From contig NZ_QXQB01000006.1 in NCBI RefSeq assembly GCF_003605435.1, forward strand, positions 216,743-280,742: a stretch of 64,000 nucleotides of DNA, given 5' to 3'. Both the position numbers and the translations under genes were made by a program. Source of the stretch: Paenibacillus pinisoli. Its GTDB lineage: Bacteria > Bacillota > Bacilli > Paenibacillales > Paenibacillaceae. Positions 9,126-17,087 of the stretch are shown piece after piece. Under the pieces are notes generated by a model. The model ran no database searches, was not told the DNA's origin, and saw only the letters and a program-made list of their open reading frames with translations. Numbering within the stretch: the first letter of the stretch is position 1; every line of letters begins with the position of its first letter.

Positions 9126-9518
9126 ATGAACAAAATAAACTTAACTATACAGAGGAAAGCCGTGTACGAGGTTGTACAGCAGGCGTTCGACCACCCGACA
9201 GCGGCAGATGTGATTGAGAGATTGCGCAGCAACGGCCATAACTTTGCTTATGGCACAGTCTATAATTCTCTTCGCTACTTGACGGATGTCGGACTCATTC
9301 GTGAGCTGAAGCTAGGGGAGGCGGTAAGCCGCTACGATGCCAGAATGGAAGATCATCAGCATATTATGTGCGTGAAGTGCGGGCGAGTGGACGAGGTATT
9401 GGCCGACGTGCCTGCAGAATGGATGGCAAGCGTGGCGAAGGAAACCGGATACCGCATTGAGCATGCCCATGTCGTTCTCGAGGGGGTGTGCGGGACGTGC
9501 GCGAGCAAAACTTCATGA
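9126..9518 (+). CDS. perR: Fur-family peroxide regulator, PerR-like
   Basis: This 130-residue metalloregulator has an N-terminal winged helix (TAADVIERL, YGTVYNSLRYL) and a C-terminal dimerisation domain. Structural zinc cysteines are Cys82, Cys85, Cys122 and Cys125. Candidate Fe/Mn sensing ligands His23, Asp71, His77 and His79 align with B. subtilis PerR His37, Asp85, His91 and His93. The Asp104 position is occupied by Glu90, as in Fur, so PerR rather than Fur is an inference. It is supported by the operators upstream of this gene and of catalase. The stop overlaps the next start (ATGA). Confidence 0.75.
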   Translation: MNKINLTIQRKAVYEVVQQAFDHPTAADVIERLRSNGHNFAYGTVYNSLRYLTDVGLIRELKLGEAVSRYDARMEDHQHIMCVKCGRVDEVLADVPAEWMASVAKETGYRIEHAHVVLEGVCGTCASKTS

Positions 9519-10261
9519 CGGACCCGTCTTCGCAGACGGGCATGCTCTGTTCCTTGACGCAGAGGGTAATGATTATCAGTCCGCTGCCCGACCGGGTGCG
9601 CAGTCTGCTGGTAGCTCTGTCGGCTGAATGCTTTGATGTATTCTCTTTGCATGAATTCAATAAGGGCATGCTGCCAGCGCTGCAGCCGGAGCTGCTTGTA
9701 TACGATGCCTTGCCGCTGCCGCTGCCGTCTGAAGGCCATACGCTGGAAGGGGGCGCTGAGCTGCTGGCTGATGCGAGGGACTATCATGTTCCGGTGCTTG
9801 TGCTGCTGGACGCTCCTTCTTTCGAAGAGCATAAGGACGAGGAGTTCCCTGGCGCTGAGCTGCTGAAGTGGCCGGCCCTGCCCGAGGAGGCGCTAAGCCG
9901 CATCCATAGCATGCTGGAGAATCGCCCAGCTCAAGCAGGCAGCTTGGAAGACATACGCGTCTTCAAGGATATTCGCGTCGATCTGCGCAAGATGAAGGTG
10001 GAGCGGTCAGGCGTGCGAGTCGAGCTGACGAAGACGGAATACGACTTGCTGCTGTATTTTATCCATTCCGACGGGTCTGTGCTGACGAGAGAGATGCTGC
10101 TGGATGACGTCTGGGGCTCGCAGTTCTACGGCGGCAGCAATGTGGTCGATGTGCACATCAAGACGCTGCGCAAGAAGCTGAAGGACAGCGCTGTATCGCC
10201 CCGTTATATCGTGACGGTCCGCGGAGCGGGCTACAGGCTTGCGGATGACGGCTTGCATTAA
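9515..10261 (+). CDS. PhoB/OmpR-type transcription regulator with degenerate receiver domain
   Basis: The C-terminal ~95 residues are a complete OmpR/PhoB winged helix (LTKTEYDLLLYFIHS, REMLLDDVWG, DVHIKTLRKKL, VRGAGYRL). The N-terminal ~120 residues keep receiver-like spacing: ELLVYDALPLP resembles the phospho-acceptor strand and LLKWP the conserved Lys strand. The acidic pair normally following strand 1 is absent (MIISPLPDRV), and the Thr/Ser position reads VLVLLD. Phosphorylation is therefore doubtful, and no histidine kinase is nearby. The start is taken at ATG 9515, overlapping the perR stop; GTG 9488 and ATG 9569 are alternatives. Four 11-bp direct repeats follow at 10321-10358. Confidence 0.75.
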   Translation: MTDPSSQTGMLCSLTQRVMIISPLPDRVRSLLVALSAECFDVFSLHEFNKGMLPALQPELLVYDALPLPLPSEGHTLEGGAELLADARDYHVPVLVLLDAPSFEEHKDEEFPGAELLKWPALPEEALSRIHSMLENRPAQAGSLEDIRVFKDIRVDLRKMKVERSGVRVELTKTEYDLLLYFIHSDGSVLTREMLLDDVWGSQFYGGSNVVDVHIKTLRKKLKDSAVSPRYIVTVRGAGYRLADDGLH

Positions 10262-10320
10262 CCGGTTTATTTGCTTGGCGTTAGCGCACCGATGAACTTT
10301 CAACTCCGTTCTTAAATGCG

Positions 10321-10358
10321 TTCATCTAATGTTCATGCACCGTTCATCATGATTTCAT
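10321..10358 (+). promoter_or_regulatory. Four TTCAT direct repeats with exact 11-bp spacing
   Basis: TTCAT occurs at 10321, 10332, 10343 and 10354; three copies read GTTCAT. Direct repeats at 11-bp spacing are the usual target of PhoB/OmpR-type proteins, and the preceding gene encodes one. They lie 80-117 bp before the catalase start. Confidence 0.55.
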
Positions 10359-10378
10359 GACAACCGGACACCGTGAAG

Positions 10379-10412
10379 TTACAATTAGTTTAAAGATTTA
10401 GATCAAGTCTAA
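10379..10412 (+). promoter_or_regulatory. Two adjacent PerR-box-like operators upstream of catalase
   Basis: TTACAATTAGTTTAA (10379-10393) matches 11 of 14 consensus positions, and TTAGATCAAGTCTAA (10398-10412) matches 9 of 14. The second holds a 6-5-6 inverted repeat TTTAGA/TCTAAA. They end 25 bp before the start codon, a position suited to repression. Confidence 0.55.
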
Positions 10413-10437
10413 ATATATAACTGATGAGGTGGATATA

Positions 10438-11904
10438 ATGGACAATCGATTGACGACCAATCAAGGCGCGCCTGTAGGCGATAATCAAAACTCCAGAACG
10501 GCAGGGCAGCGCGGCCCTACTTTGCTAGAAGACTATCATTTGCTAGAGAAGATTGCGCATTTCGATCGTGAGCGCATTCCGGAGCGTGTCGTGCATGCGC
10601 GCGGGGCTGGAGCCCACGGCGTATTCCGGCTGGAGAACAGCATGGAGGAGCATACGAAGGCACATTTCCTGGGTGCCGCGGGTACTGAGACTCCGGTATT
10701 CGTGCGATTCTCAACGGTTATCCATGGCACCGGCTCTCCCGAGACGGCTCGCGATCCGCGCGGCTTTGCCGTGAAGTTCTATACACAGGAAGGCAACTAC
10801 GATCTGGTGGGGAACCATCTCCCGGTCTTTTTTATCCGCGATGCCCTCAAGTTCCCTGATATGGTGCACTCCCTGAAGCCTGCTCCGAACACGAACATTC
10901 AGGAGCCGGCGCGCTATTGGGACTTTATGACGCTGTCACCCGAATCAACACATATGCTGACCTGGCTGTTCTCCGATGATGGAACGCCTGCGTCCTATCG
11001 CGAGATGGACGGCTTTGGCGTACATGCGTACAAGTGGATTAACGCGGCAGGCAAGCAAACGTATGTCAAGTACACATGGAAGTCGCTGCAAGGCGTGCGC
11101 AACTTTACCGCGAAGGAAGCTGCGGAGACGCAGGCAAAAGATTTTAACCACGCTACCCGTGATTTGTATGAGGCAATCGAGCTTGGCAATTACCCGGAGT
11201 GGGAGTTGCATGTGCAGTTGATGCCGGTCGAGCATGTCGATCGTTATGCATTTGACCCGCTAGATCCGACCAAGATCTGGCCGGAGGATATGTATCCGCT
11301 TCGCAAGGTAGGCACGATGACGCTGAACCGCAATCCGCTCAATTATTTTTCGGAAGTGGAGCAGTCGGCATTCGCCCCTAGCGTATTGGTGCCGGGCATC
11401 GAGCCATCGGAGGATAAGCTGCTGCAGGGCAGACTGTTCTCGTATCCGGATACGCAGCGTTACCGGCTTGGAGCCAACTACTTGAACATCCCGGTCAATT
11501 GCCCATATGCGCCTGTGCGCAATTATCAGCGCGACGGAGCGATGACGATGAAAGCTGATCCTTCGCCGGTCAATTACGAGCCGAACAGCGATTCCGGCAG
11601 TCCGAAGGAGGACGCAGCATATCAGGATTCGTCCATTCCGCTTCAAGGGAACGCAGGTCGTCAGAGAATCGACAAGACGGACGATTTCACACAGGCGGGC
11701 GAGCGCTACCGCAGTTTGCCGGAGGAGCAGCAGCGCAATCTCGTATCCAACCTGGTCAACGATTTGAAGGCGACGAACGACGAAATTCGCTTGCGCGCAA
11801 TCTGCAACTTCTTCCGCGCCGACCGGACGCTCGGAACGAAGCTTTCCGAAGAGCTTGATGTGGATATCAGCAAGTTCATCCCTCAGGGGCATGTCCAAGC
11901 GTAA
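10438..11904 (+). CDS. katA: Monofunctional heme catalase (small subunit, KatA type)
   Basis: It dismutates hydrogen peroxide to water and oxygen in the cytoplasm. The 488-residue length fits clade 3 catalases. Visible sites are catalytic His53 in RVVHARGAGAHG, the distal Asn in NYDLVGNHLPVFFIRDA, and the proximal heme Tyr in LFSYPDTQRYRLG. ATG 10438 follows TGAGGTGG at suitable spacing; the GTG 9 bases earlier lies inside that site. Two PerR-box-like operators and four 11-bp TTCAT repeats lie upstream, so control by the two preceding regulators is likely. Confidence 0.95.
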   Translation: MDNRLTTNQGAPVGDNQNSRTAGQRGPTLLEDYHLLEKIAHFDRERIPERVVHARGAGAHGVFRLENSMEEHTKAHFLGAAGTETPVFVRFSTVIHGTGSPETARDPRGFAVKFYTQEGNYDLVGNHLPVFFIRDALKFPDMVHSLKPAPNTNIQEPARYWDFMTLSPESTHMLTWLFSDDGTPASYREMDGFGVHAYKWINAAGKQTYVKYTWKSLQGVRNFTAKEAAETQAKDFNHATRDLYEAIELGNYPEWELHVQLMPVEHVDRYAFDPLDPTKIWPEDMYPLRKVGTMTLNRNPLNYFSEVEQSAFAPSVLVPGIEPSEDKLLQGRLFSYPDTQRYRLGANYLNIPVNCPYAPVRNYQRDGAMTMKADPSPVNYEPNSDSGSPKEDAAYQDSSIPLQGNAGRQRIDKTDDFTQAGERYRSLPEEQQRNLVSNLVNDLKATNDEIRLRAICNFFRADRTLGTKLSEELDVDISKFIPQGHVQA

Positions 11905-11933
11905 GTTGCAAGCTATTCATATATAAGTTTATT

Positions 11934-11980
11934 GGCAGCGGTTTTTGTGCGGCACCTCGCACAGAAGCCGCTGCTTTTGC
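11934..11980 (+). terminator. Terminator of katA
   Basis: GCAGCGG and CCGCTGC arms enclose an inner GTGCG/CGCAC hairpin and are followed by TTTTGCGTTT. It starts 30 bases after the stop codon. Confidence 0.85.
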
Positions 11981-12181
11981 GTTTGAGTATGTGTGCCTGA
12001 TTTAAGCCATTGCAGTACGATTGCCGAGGATACACGTATCTCGCTTAGAAGCGGAATGTTCGTAACAAATTAGAGGTTGTCTAGGTGAGTGTGAGGGGAA
12101 TGTACACAACGTATTTGATTACGAGCATGGCTGAGGTTAAACTAATAATTAGGTAAATTTGTCGGAATAAGTAGGCTGTGT

Positions 12182-12335
12182 GGGAGAGCGGAGCTGCAAG
12201 CCGAGAAAGTCGGCTTAGGGAGCCGCCCGCGCGTGAAAGTAGAGCAGAAATCTGAGAAAATCGGCTAAGAGAGTCGCCACGCCCGCGCGCAGAAGCTGTA
12301 AGCTGTAAAACACGGCTTAGAGGGGCGAGATGTAA
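12182..12335. repeat. Three degenerate ~50-bp hairpin-bearing repeats in the katA-ccdC spacer
   Basis: Three related units start near 12185, 12240 and 12291. Each holds a small hairpin (for example AAGCCGA/GTCGGCTT or AAGCTGT/ACACGGCTT) followed by a GAGAGTCGCC-like GC block. The rest of the 11981-12363 gap shows no coding potential that I trust. Confidence 0.5.
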
Positions 12336-12363
12336 GTCATAGAAGCAATGGAGGTTGCAGAGG

Positions 12364-12846
12364 ATGCTGTGGTCCAATCCAATCGTACAGACGGGTGCGA
12401 TCGTGTTTTCGGTGCTGGCAGGGCTGAGTCTGATTATTATACGCATACGCGCGGGCAAACGGCCGACGACGCTGAAGAAAATCGTCATTCCGCCGCTCGG
12501 CATGGCTACGGGCTTCATTATGTTTGCCGTTCCCGTCACCCATATTCCGTGGTTATGGGGACTCTCGGCTTTCGGGACGGGGCTGCTTATATTCTCATTC
12601 CCGCTTATCGTCACTACCAGCATGGAGAAGGTGAATTCCGATATCTTCGTGCGCCGATCAAAAGCGTTCATTGCCATTATGCTTGTGCTGTTTCTGCTGC
12701 GGCTATCGCTCCATAGCGTGGTGGAGCAGTATATGACAATCCCGCAGACGGGTGCGATCTTCTATCTGCTCGCGTTCGGCATGATTGTGCCATGGCGGCT
12801 TGCCATGGTGGGCGATTATTTGCGCCTGAGAAAATTAGAGGCTTAG
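12364..12846 (+). CDS. ccdC: CcdC-like integral membrane protein
   Basis: The 160-residue protein has five hydrophobic segments. It follows the family pattern of B. subtilis CcdC: IRIRAGKRPTTLKKIVIPPLGMATGFIMF, then DIFVRRSKAFIAIMLVLFLLR, then FYLLAFGMIVPWRLAM. CcdC is encoded with the cytochrome c maturation gene ccdA in B. subtilis, but its own role is unclear and no ccdA is near here. ATG 12364 has GGAGG with 9-base spacing; the TTG at 12355 is too close to that site. Confidence 0.75.
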   Translation: MLWSNPIVQTGAIVFSVLAGLSLIIIRIRAGKRPTTLKKIVIPPLGMATGFIMFAVPVTHIPWLWGLSAFGTGLLIFSFPLIVTTSMEKVNSDIFVRRSKAFIAIMLVLFLLRLSLHSVVEQYMTIPQTGAIFYLLAFGMIVPWRLAMVGDYLRLRKLEA

Positions 12847-12864
12847 GCCAATAAGTTGGTCATA

Positions 12865-12905
12865 CTACCCATTACCGAATCTTTTTGGCGATGGGTGGTT
12901 TTTTT
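12865..12905 (+). terminator. Terminator-like hairpin overlapping the ribosome site of the next gene
   Basis: CTACCCAT (12865-12872) pairs with ATGGGTGG (12891-12898), followed by seven T. It terminates ccdC. The GGGTGG of its right arm is also the only Shine-Dalgarno candidate for the ATG at 12906. Confidence 0.65.
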
Positions 12906-14234
12906 ATGGCGCAAAATAAGCATGCCGACCGGTTCTCCTCAACAGGCTTTATTATGTCAGCTGTAGGCAGCGCGGTAGGACTGGGCAACATGTGGAAGTT
13001 CCCTTATGTGACGGGTCAATACGGAGGAGCCGCTTTTTTTCTGCTGTTTATGGTTTGTCTGGTGCTGGTCGGCCTGCCTATTCTGTTGGCTGAACTGGCA
13101 GTCGGCCGCGGCGGGCGAGGGAATGCTTCCTCCTCCCTGACCAAGCTGAGCGGCAGCAAGTCTTGGGGAGCGCTCGGCTTTTTGTCGGTGGCAGGCTCCT
13201 TCTTCATCATGTCCTTCTATGGCATCGTAGCAGGCTGGACGCTTCATTATGCGGTTCTGAGCTTTACGGGAGAGCTGTTCTCCACCCAGGATTACGCTGG
13301 CCTCTTCGGGCGGTTCATGAATAGCTGGCTGCCGATCGGCTGGCAGCTGGTTGTGATGCTGGTGACGGCATTGGTGCTGATACGCGGCGTATCCGAAGGC
13401 ATCGAACGATTCAATAAGGTGCTGATTCCGTCGCTGGTCGTCTTGCTGCTGCTGTTGGCCGTGCAGGCATTGTCGCTGGAGGGAGCAGGCGAGGGCATAT
13501 CCTTCTTCCTGAAGCCTGACTTCAGCAAGCTGACGGCGGAATCAGCTCTCGTGGCGCTGGGACAAGCCTTCTTCTCGATGTCGCTGGGCATGGGCACAAT
13601 GGTTACGTACGGCGCATATGTCCAAAAAAGCCAGTCGCTAGGCAAAGCGACTATCGCCGTGGGCGTAGGCAACGTTCTGTATGCCTTATTAGCGGGGCTT
13701 ATTATCTTCCCGACCATCTTCGTGTTCAGCATTGAACCGACGCAAGGAGCGGGTCTAGTCTTTATTGCGCTGCCGGCCGCTTTCTCCGCAATGCCGCTCG
13801 GCGCGGTGTTCGGCGGCTTGTTTTTTGTGCTGCTTGCTTTTGCGGCAATTACGTCGGCAGTCTCCGTGCTTGAGGTGCCGGTTGCTTACGCCAGCGAGAC
13901 TTTTGGATGGAGCCGTCCTGTCGCTGTTATGCTTGTGGGCCTGCTGTGCTTCCTTGCGGGAGTTCCTTCAGCGCTGTCGCTTGGCGAAGATCCTTGGCTT
14001 TCTTTTGGCGGGCGAGCCTTGTTCGATTGGGTGGACTTTGTATGCTCCAACGTGGTGCTGCCTATTAGCGGACTGGTTATTACGATTTTTGCCGGGTACG
14101 TCTGGAAAGGGGTGGCGGATGAAGCAAGGTTATCGCAGGCGTGGTTTCGGATATGGCTGTTCATGCTGCGGTTCGTAGCGCCAGTGCTGGTCTTGCTGGT
14201 CCTCTTGTATTATGCCGGCGTCATTCGAATCTGA
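12906..14234 (+). CDS. Neurotransmitter:sodium symporter (NSS/SNF) family transporter
   Basis: This is a sodium-coupled amino-acid-type symporter in the LeuT fold. The signature GSAVGLGNMWKFPYVTGQYGG in helix 1, with its unwound Gly region and sodium-binding backbone, opens the protein, and about eleven hydrophobic helices follow over 442 residues, as in bacterial 11-helix members such as MhsT. The substrate (Trp, Leu, Tyr or other) is not predictable. The start is ATG 12906; the upstream in-frame TTG at 12885 lies inside the hairpin. Translation may be limited by that structure. Confidence 0.88.
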   Translation: MAQNKHADRFSSTGFIMSAVGSAVGLGNMWKFPYVTGQYGGAAFFLLFMVCLVLVGLPILLAELAVGRGGRGNASSSLTKLSGSKSWGALGFLSVAGSFFIMSFYGIVAGWTLHYAVLSFTGELFSTQDYAGLFGRFMNSWLPIGWQLVVMLVTALVLIRGVSEGIERFNKVLIPSLVVLLLLLAVQALSLEGAGEGISFFLKPDFSKLTAESALVALGQAFFSMSLGMGTMVTYGAYVQKSQSLGKATIAVGVGNVLYALLAGLIIFPTIFVFSIEPTQGAGLVFIALPAAFSAMPLGAVFGGLFFVLLAFAAITSAVSVLEVPVAYASETFGWSRPVAVMLVGLLCFLAGVPSALSLGEDPWLSFGGRALFDWVDFVCSNVVLPISGLVITIFAGYVWKGVADEARLSQAWFRIWLFMLRFVAPVLVLLVLLYYAGVIRI

Positions 14235-14269
14235 TTGAGGCTGGCTGCTGGCATTGCTCCAATATGTTA

Positions 14270-14298
14270 TTGACAGCGGGATCAATTGTAACTATTAT
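14270..14298 (+). promoter_or_regulatory. Sigma-A promoter of the Rrf2-family gene
   Basis: TTGACA (14270-14275), 17-bp spacer, TATTAT (14293-14298). The ribosome site AAGGAGGG follows at 14308. Confidence 0.8.
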
Positions 14299-14320
14299 GG
14301 TTCTATTAAGGAGGGATAGC

Positions 14321-14764
14321 ATGAGCGCCAATAGTCAGTCCACCATTGCACTGCACATTCTGTCGCGTATCCGGTATGAGGCAGACCGGACAGATGCCTA
14401 TATCTCTTCCGAAGTCATTGCACGGAGCGTTAATACGAACCCTGTATTCATCAGACGAATTTTGTCCGCGTTGAACAAATCAGGCTTGGTTCAGGTTCGC
14501 CGAGGCAGCGTCAACGGCGGTTGGAAGCTGGCCAAGGAAGCAAGCGATATTACGCTTCTGTGTGTATATGATGCTGTAAATGGAGGTCCGCTTCAGGAGC
14601 TTCATCATAGCGAGCCCAATGATAATTGTCCGGTAGGCAGAGGCATTAAGCCGACGTTAAAAATGTATTATGACCGGGCCGAGCAGGCCTTCCGCAATGA
14701 GCTTGCCGCAACCACATTGGAGGAAGTGTATCAGGAGATTATGATAAACGCGCAGGTACAATAG
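14321..14764 (+). CDS. Rrf2-family transcriptional regulator (YwnA-like, no Fe-S cysteine triad)
   Basis: The 147-residue protein has the Rrf2 winged helix: ALHILSRIRYE, then SSEVIARSVNTNPVFIRRILSALNKSGLVQVRRGSVNGGWKLAK. Only two cysteines are present (LLCVYD and DNCPVG), so the three-Cys [2Fe-2S] site of IscR/NsrR is missing and the protein probably belongs to the YwnA-type group. ATG 14321 has AAGGAGGG upstream. It precedes an MFS gene by 105 bp and may control it; no operator could be defined. Confidence 0.85.
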   Translation: MSANSQSTIALHILSRIRYEADRTDAYISSEVIARSVNTNPVFIRRILSALNKSGLVQVRRGSVNGGWKLAKEASDITLLCVYDAVNGGPLQELHHSEPNDNCPVGRGIKPTLKMYYDRAEQAFRNELAATTLEEVYQEIMINAQVQ

Positions 14765-14869
14765 TTTTTCAAATAGAGCCATTCATTCATTTTTTACGGT
14801 CATTAATGTAACTGAATTGGTTGCAAAAAGAAAGCTGCATATATAAATAATCTCATACAGAGGGATAGG

Positions 14870-16153
14870 ATGAAATCGGGAATGAACAGTGGTCAACGTA
14901 CTTCGCGTTTGTATTACGGATGGATTGTAGTAGGAGTTGTGTTCCTAACGCTGCTTGTATCGGCTGCGATCAATTCGCTGCCAAGTGTGCTTATGCTGTC
15001 GCTGGAGGATGAATTCGGCTGGGATCGTGGAGCGGTATCGGCGGCAGCGTCCATCCGTATCTTGCTTTACGGCTTGATGGGGCCGTTCGCAGCAGCGTTC
15101 ATGCTGAAATTCGGCATCAAAAAAATGATGGTCATCTCGATTGCCCTGCTGGTCACAAGCATCCTCGTCACTCCTATGATGACCGAGGTATGGCAGTATA
15201 TTGTGTTGTGGGGCGTACTTGTCGGGCTAGGTACCGGATCGCTGGCCAATGTGCTTGGCGTAACGGTAGCGAATCGCTGGTTCGTCAAGCATAAAGGACT
15301 GGTCATCGGATTGCTGACAGCCAGTGCGGCGACGGGACAGCTGATCTTTTTGCCGCTATTGGCACAAGCGGTTGATACGATGGGCTGGAGATTCTCTATC
15401 TATCTTGTTGCTGGAGCACTTCTGCTGCTGGTTCCGTTAGTGGTACTGGGCATGAAAAATCACCCGTCTGATATCGGACAGCCAGCGCTTGGCGAGGAGC
15501 ATGTGGAGAAGCCGGCTCCGTTCACGGGCAACTTGTTCACCACGCCGATTAAGGTGCTTGTCTCAGCAGCGAAAAGCGGAACGTTCTGGCTGCTCGCGGG
15601 AACCTTCTTCTTATGCGGTTTTTCTACCAATGGCCTGATTGGAACGCATCTCATACCGGCCTGCGGAGACTTTGGCATCCCGATCGTCATCGCTGCGGGA
15701 CTGCTGTCATTGATGGGACTGTTCGATCTGATTGGCACGACGATGTCCGGCTGGCTGACAGACCGCTTCGACAGCCGCTGGCTGCTGTTCTGGTATTACG
15801 GGCTCAGAGGTTTATCGTTAATCTTCCTGCCTTATGCGCTAGGTACGGGTTATACGCAGCTGCTCATTTTCTCGGTCTTCTACGGGCTGGACTGGATTGC
15901 GACCGTGCCGCCAACGGCCAAGCTTGCATCCGACGCATTCGGCAAGGAGAAGGCAGGAATGGTATTCGGCTGGGTTCTCGTAGCCCATCAGCTCGGAGCA
16001 TCGCTCGCAGCTTATGGCGCAGGGGTAGTGCGCGAAGCGCTGGGAAGCTATACCGTGGCTTTCGTAGCCGCTGGCTTTTTATGTTTGCTGGCATCCCTCA
16101 TGTCGATCCGCATTCGCAAGGCCAGACACTTGAAAGCAACAATCGCGGCATAA
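14870..16153 (+). CDS. MFS transporter, oxalate/formate antiporter-like (MCT) family
   Basis: The 427-residue protein has 12 hydrophobic helices and opens with YYGWIVVGVVFLTLL, typical of monocarboxylate-type or OFA MFS carriers. The loop 2-3 region reads GPFAAAFMLKFGIKKM, and the central loop is short. The family moves carboxylates or related anions; the substrate is not predictable. AGAGGGA precedes the ATG. The gene follows the Rrf2 regulator and ends at a strong hairpin shared with the convergent gene. Confidence 0.82.
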   Translation: MKSGMNSGQRTSRLYYGWIVVGVVFLTLLVSAAINSLPSVLMLSLEDEFGWDRGAVSAAASIRILLYGLMGPFAAAFMLKFGIKKMMVISIALLVTSILVTPMMTEVWQYIVLWGVLVGLGTGSLANVLGVTVANRWFVKHKGLVIGLLTASAATGQLIFLPLLAQAVDTMGWRFSIYLVAGALLLLVPLVVLGMKNHPSDIGQPALGEEHVEKPAPFTGNLFTTPIKVLVSAAKSGTFWLLAGTFFLCGFSTNGLIGTHLIPACGDFGIPIVIAAGLLSLMGLFDLIGTTMSGWLTDRFDSRWLLFWYYGLRGLSLIFLPYALGTGYTQLLIFSVFYGLDWIATVPPTAKLASDAFGKEKAGMVFGWVLVAHQLGASLAAYGAGVVREALGSYTVAFVAAGFLCLLASLMSIRIRKARHLKATIAA

Positions 16154-16164
16154 CGGCCGCAATC

Positions 16165-16213
16165 AAAGAAGCTGCTTCCCGGCAGGCGCAAAGCCAGAGG
16201 AAGCAGCTTCTTT
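16165..16213. terminator. Bidirectional terminator
   Basis: AAAGAAGCTGCTTCC and GGAAGCAGCTTCTTT arms (15 bp, perfect) lie between the MFS gene and the convergent membrane-protein gene. Confidence 0.85.
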
Positions 16214-16219
16214 CATGGA

Positions 16220-17038
16220 TCAAGACGATTGATCGGAATTCAAGCAATTGTACTGCGAGGCGATCGTCCATACCCGAAGCAGCGTCTGGATAAGCGGGTA
16301 GCCCTGATGCACGATGAGGGCGAACAAGCCTGCCCAGATCATCGACATGCTCGTGATGGCCAGCCCAAGCAGCGCTACGATGCCCCACATGATCAGAGAG
16401 ATTGCTGCATAGGGAAAGAAGCGTCTTACGGAGCGCCACAATGCAGGGAATATGCCTTCGCCGGAGACAGCGCCGAACTGCATGGAGAGAAATAATAGAT
16501 GAATGACAGCAATCCAGAGCAGCCAGATGACGGCTCCCGGCGCAACGGCAGACAGGAAGGCCGGCGAAAGTCCGTGTCTCAGCGCATCAATCCACTTTGG
16601 CAATAACCACCATGCTGGAGCCAGCATAAGGGCGGTGCTGCTCCAGTACAGCAGCATAATGGGCTTCCAGGTCTTGCGGATGCCCTCTACGATGCGCGTT
16701 CCCTCGCCGCGCGCATACTGATGATGGAGGGAGTAGAGCAATCCGGCATTAAATAGCGGAGTCAGCAGCATGCGGGCCAGGAACAGCCCTCCAAGCAGCC
16801 AGAGATAAGGCGTAATCAGATCTGTCTTGAACAGCTGAAATTGGGCTTCCGCCAGGAATGACTGAACGGCTTGCTCGGTTGGAGCAGCGGCAGGGAACCG
16901 CCTGAGCAGCGGAGATACCGTATCGTCGATGGTGCGGTAGAGAAGGAAGCCCCACAACAGCTGGTACAAGAACAGCAGGATGACAAGGTTCATATGCCGG
17001 AATGCCAGCCGCCAGCCTTGCAACATGTTTTGTTTCAT
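16220..17038 (-). CDS. Integral membrane protein of unknown function
   Basis: I do not recognise the family. The 272-residue protein has about six hydrophobic segments, starting with residues 15-33, and a short soluble loop (about residues 40-70). It lies 49 bp downstream of the M1 metallopeptidase gene on the same strand with no terminator between, so the two are probably co-transcribed. GGAGAGA precedes the ATG. Many Paenibacillus proteins of this general layout are uncharacterised; no catalytic motif is visible. Confidence 0.7.
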   Translation of the reverse strand: MKQNMLQGWRLAFRHMNLVILLFLYQLLWGFLLYRTIDDTVSPLLRRFPAAAPTEQAVQSFLAEAQFQLFKTDLITPYLWLLGGLFLARMLLTPLFNAGLLYSLHHQYARGEGTRIVEGIRKTWKPIMLLYWSSTALMLAPAWWLLPKWIDALRHGLSPAFLSAVAPGAVIWLLWIAVIHLLFLSMQFGAVSGEGIFPALWRSVRRFFPYAAISLIMWGIVALLGLAITSMSMIWAGLFALIVHQGYPLIQTLLRVWTIASQYNCLNSDQSS

Positions 17039-17087
17039 CTCGATCTCTCCTTGAAAAAGCGAATACTTGCCGAAGGCAGGCGGGCTG

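Noticed and set aside
12081..12677. A 198-residue minus-strand frame across the ccdC gene
   Set aside because: It overlaps the well-supported CcdC-like gene in antisense, translates the hairpin repeats as low-complexity sequence and has no recognisable motif.
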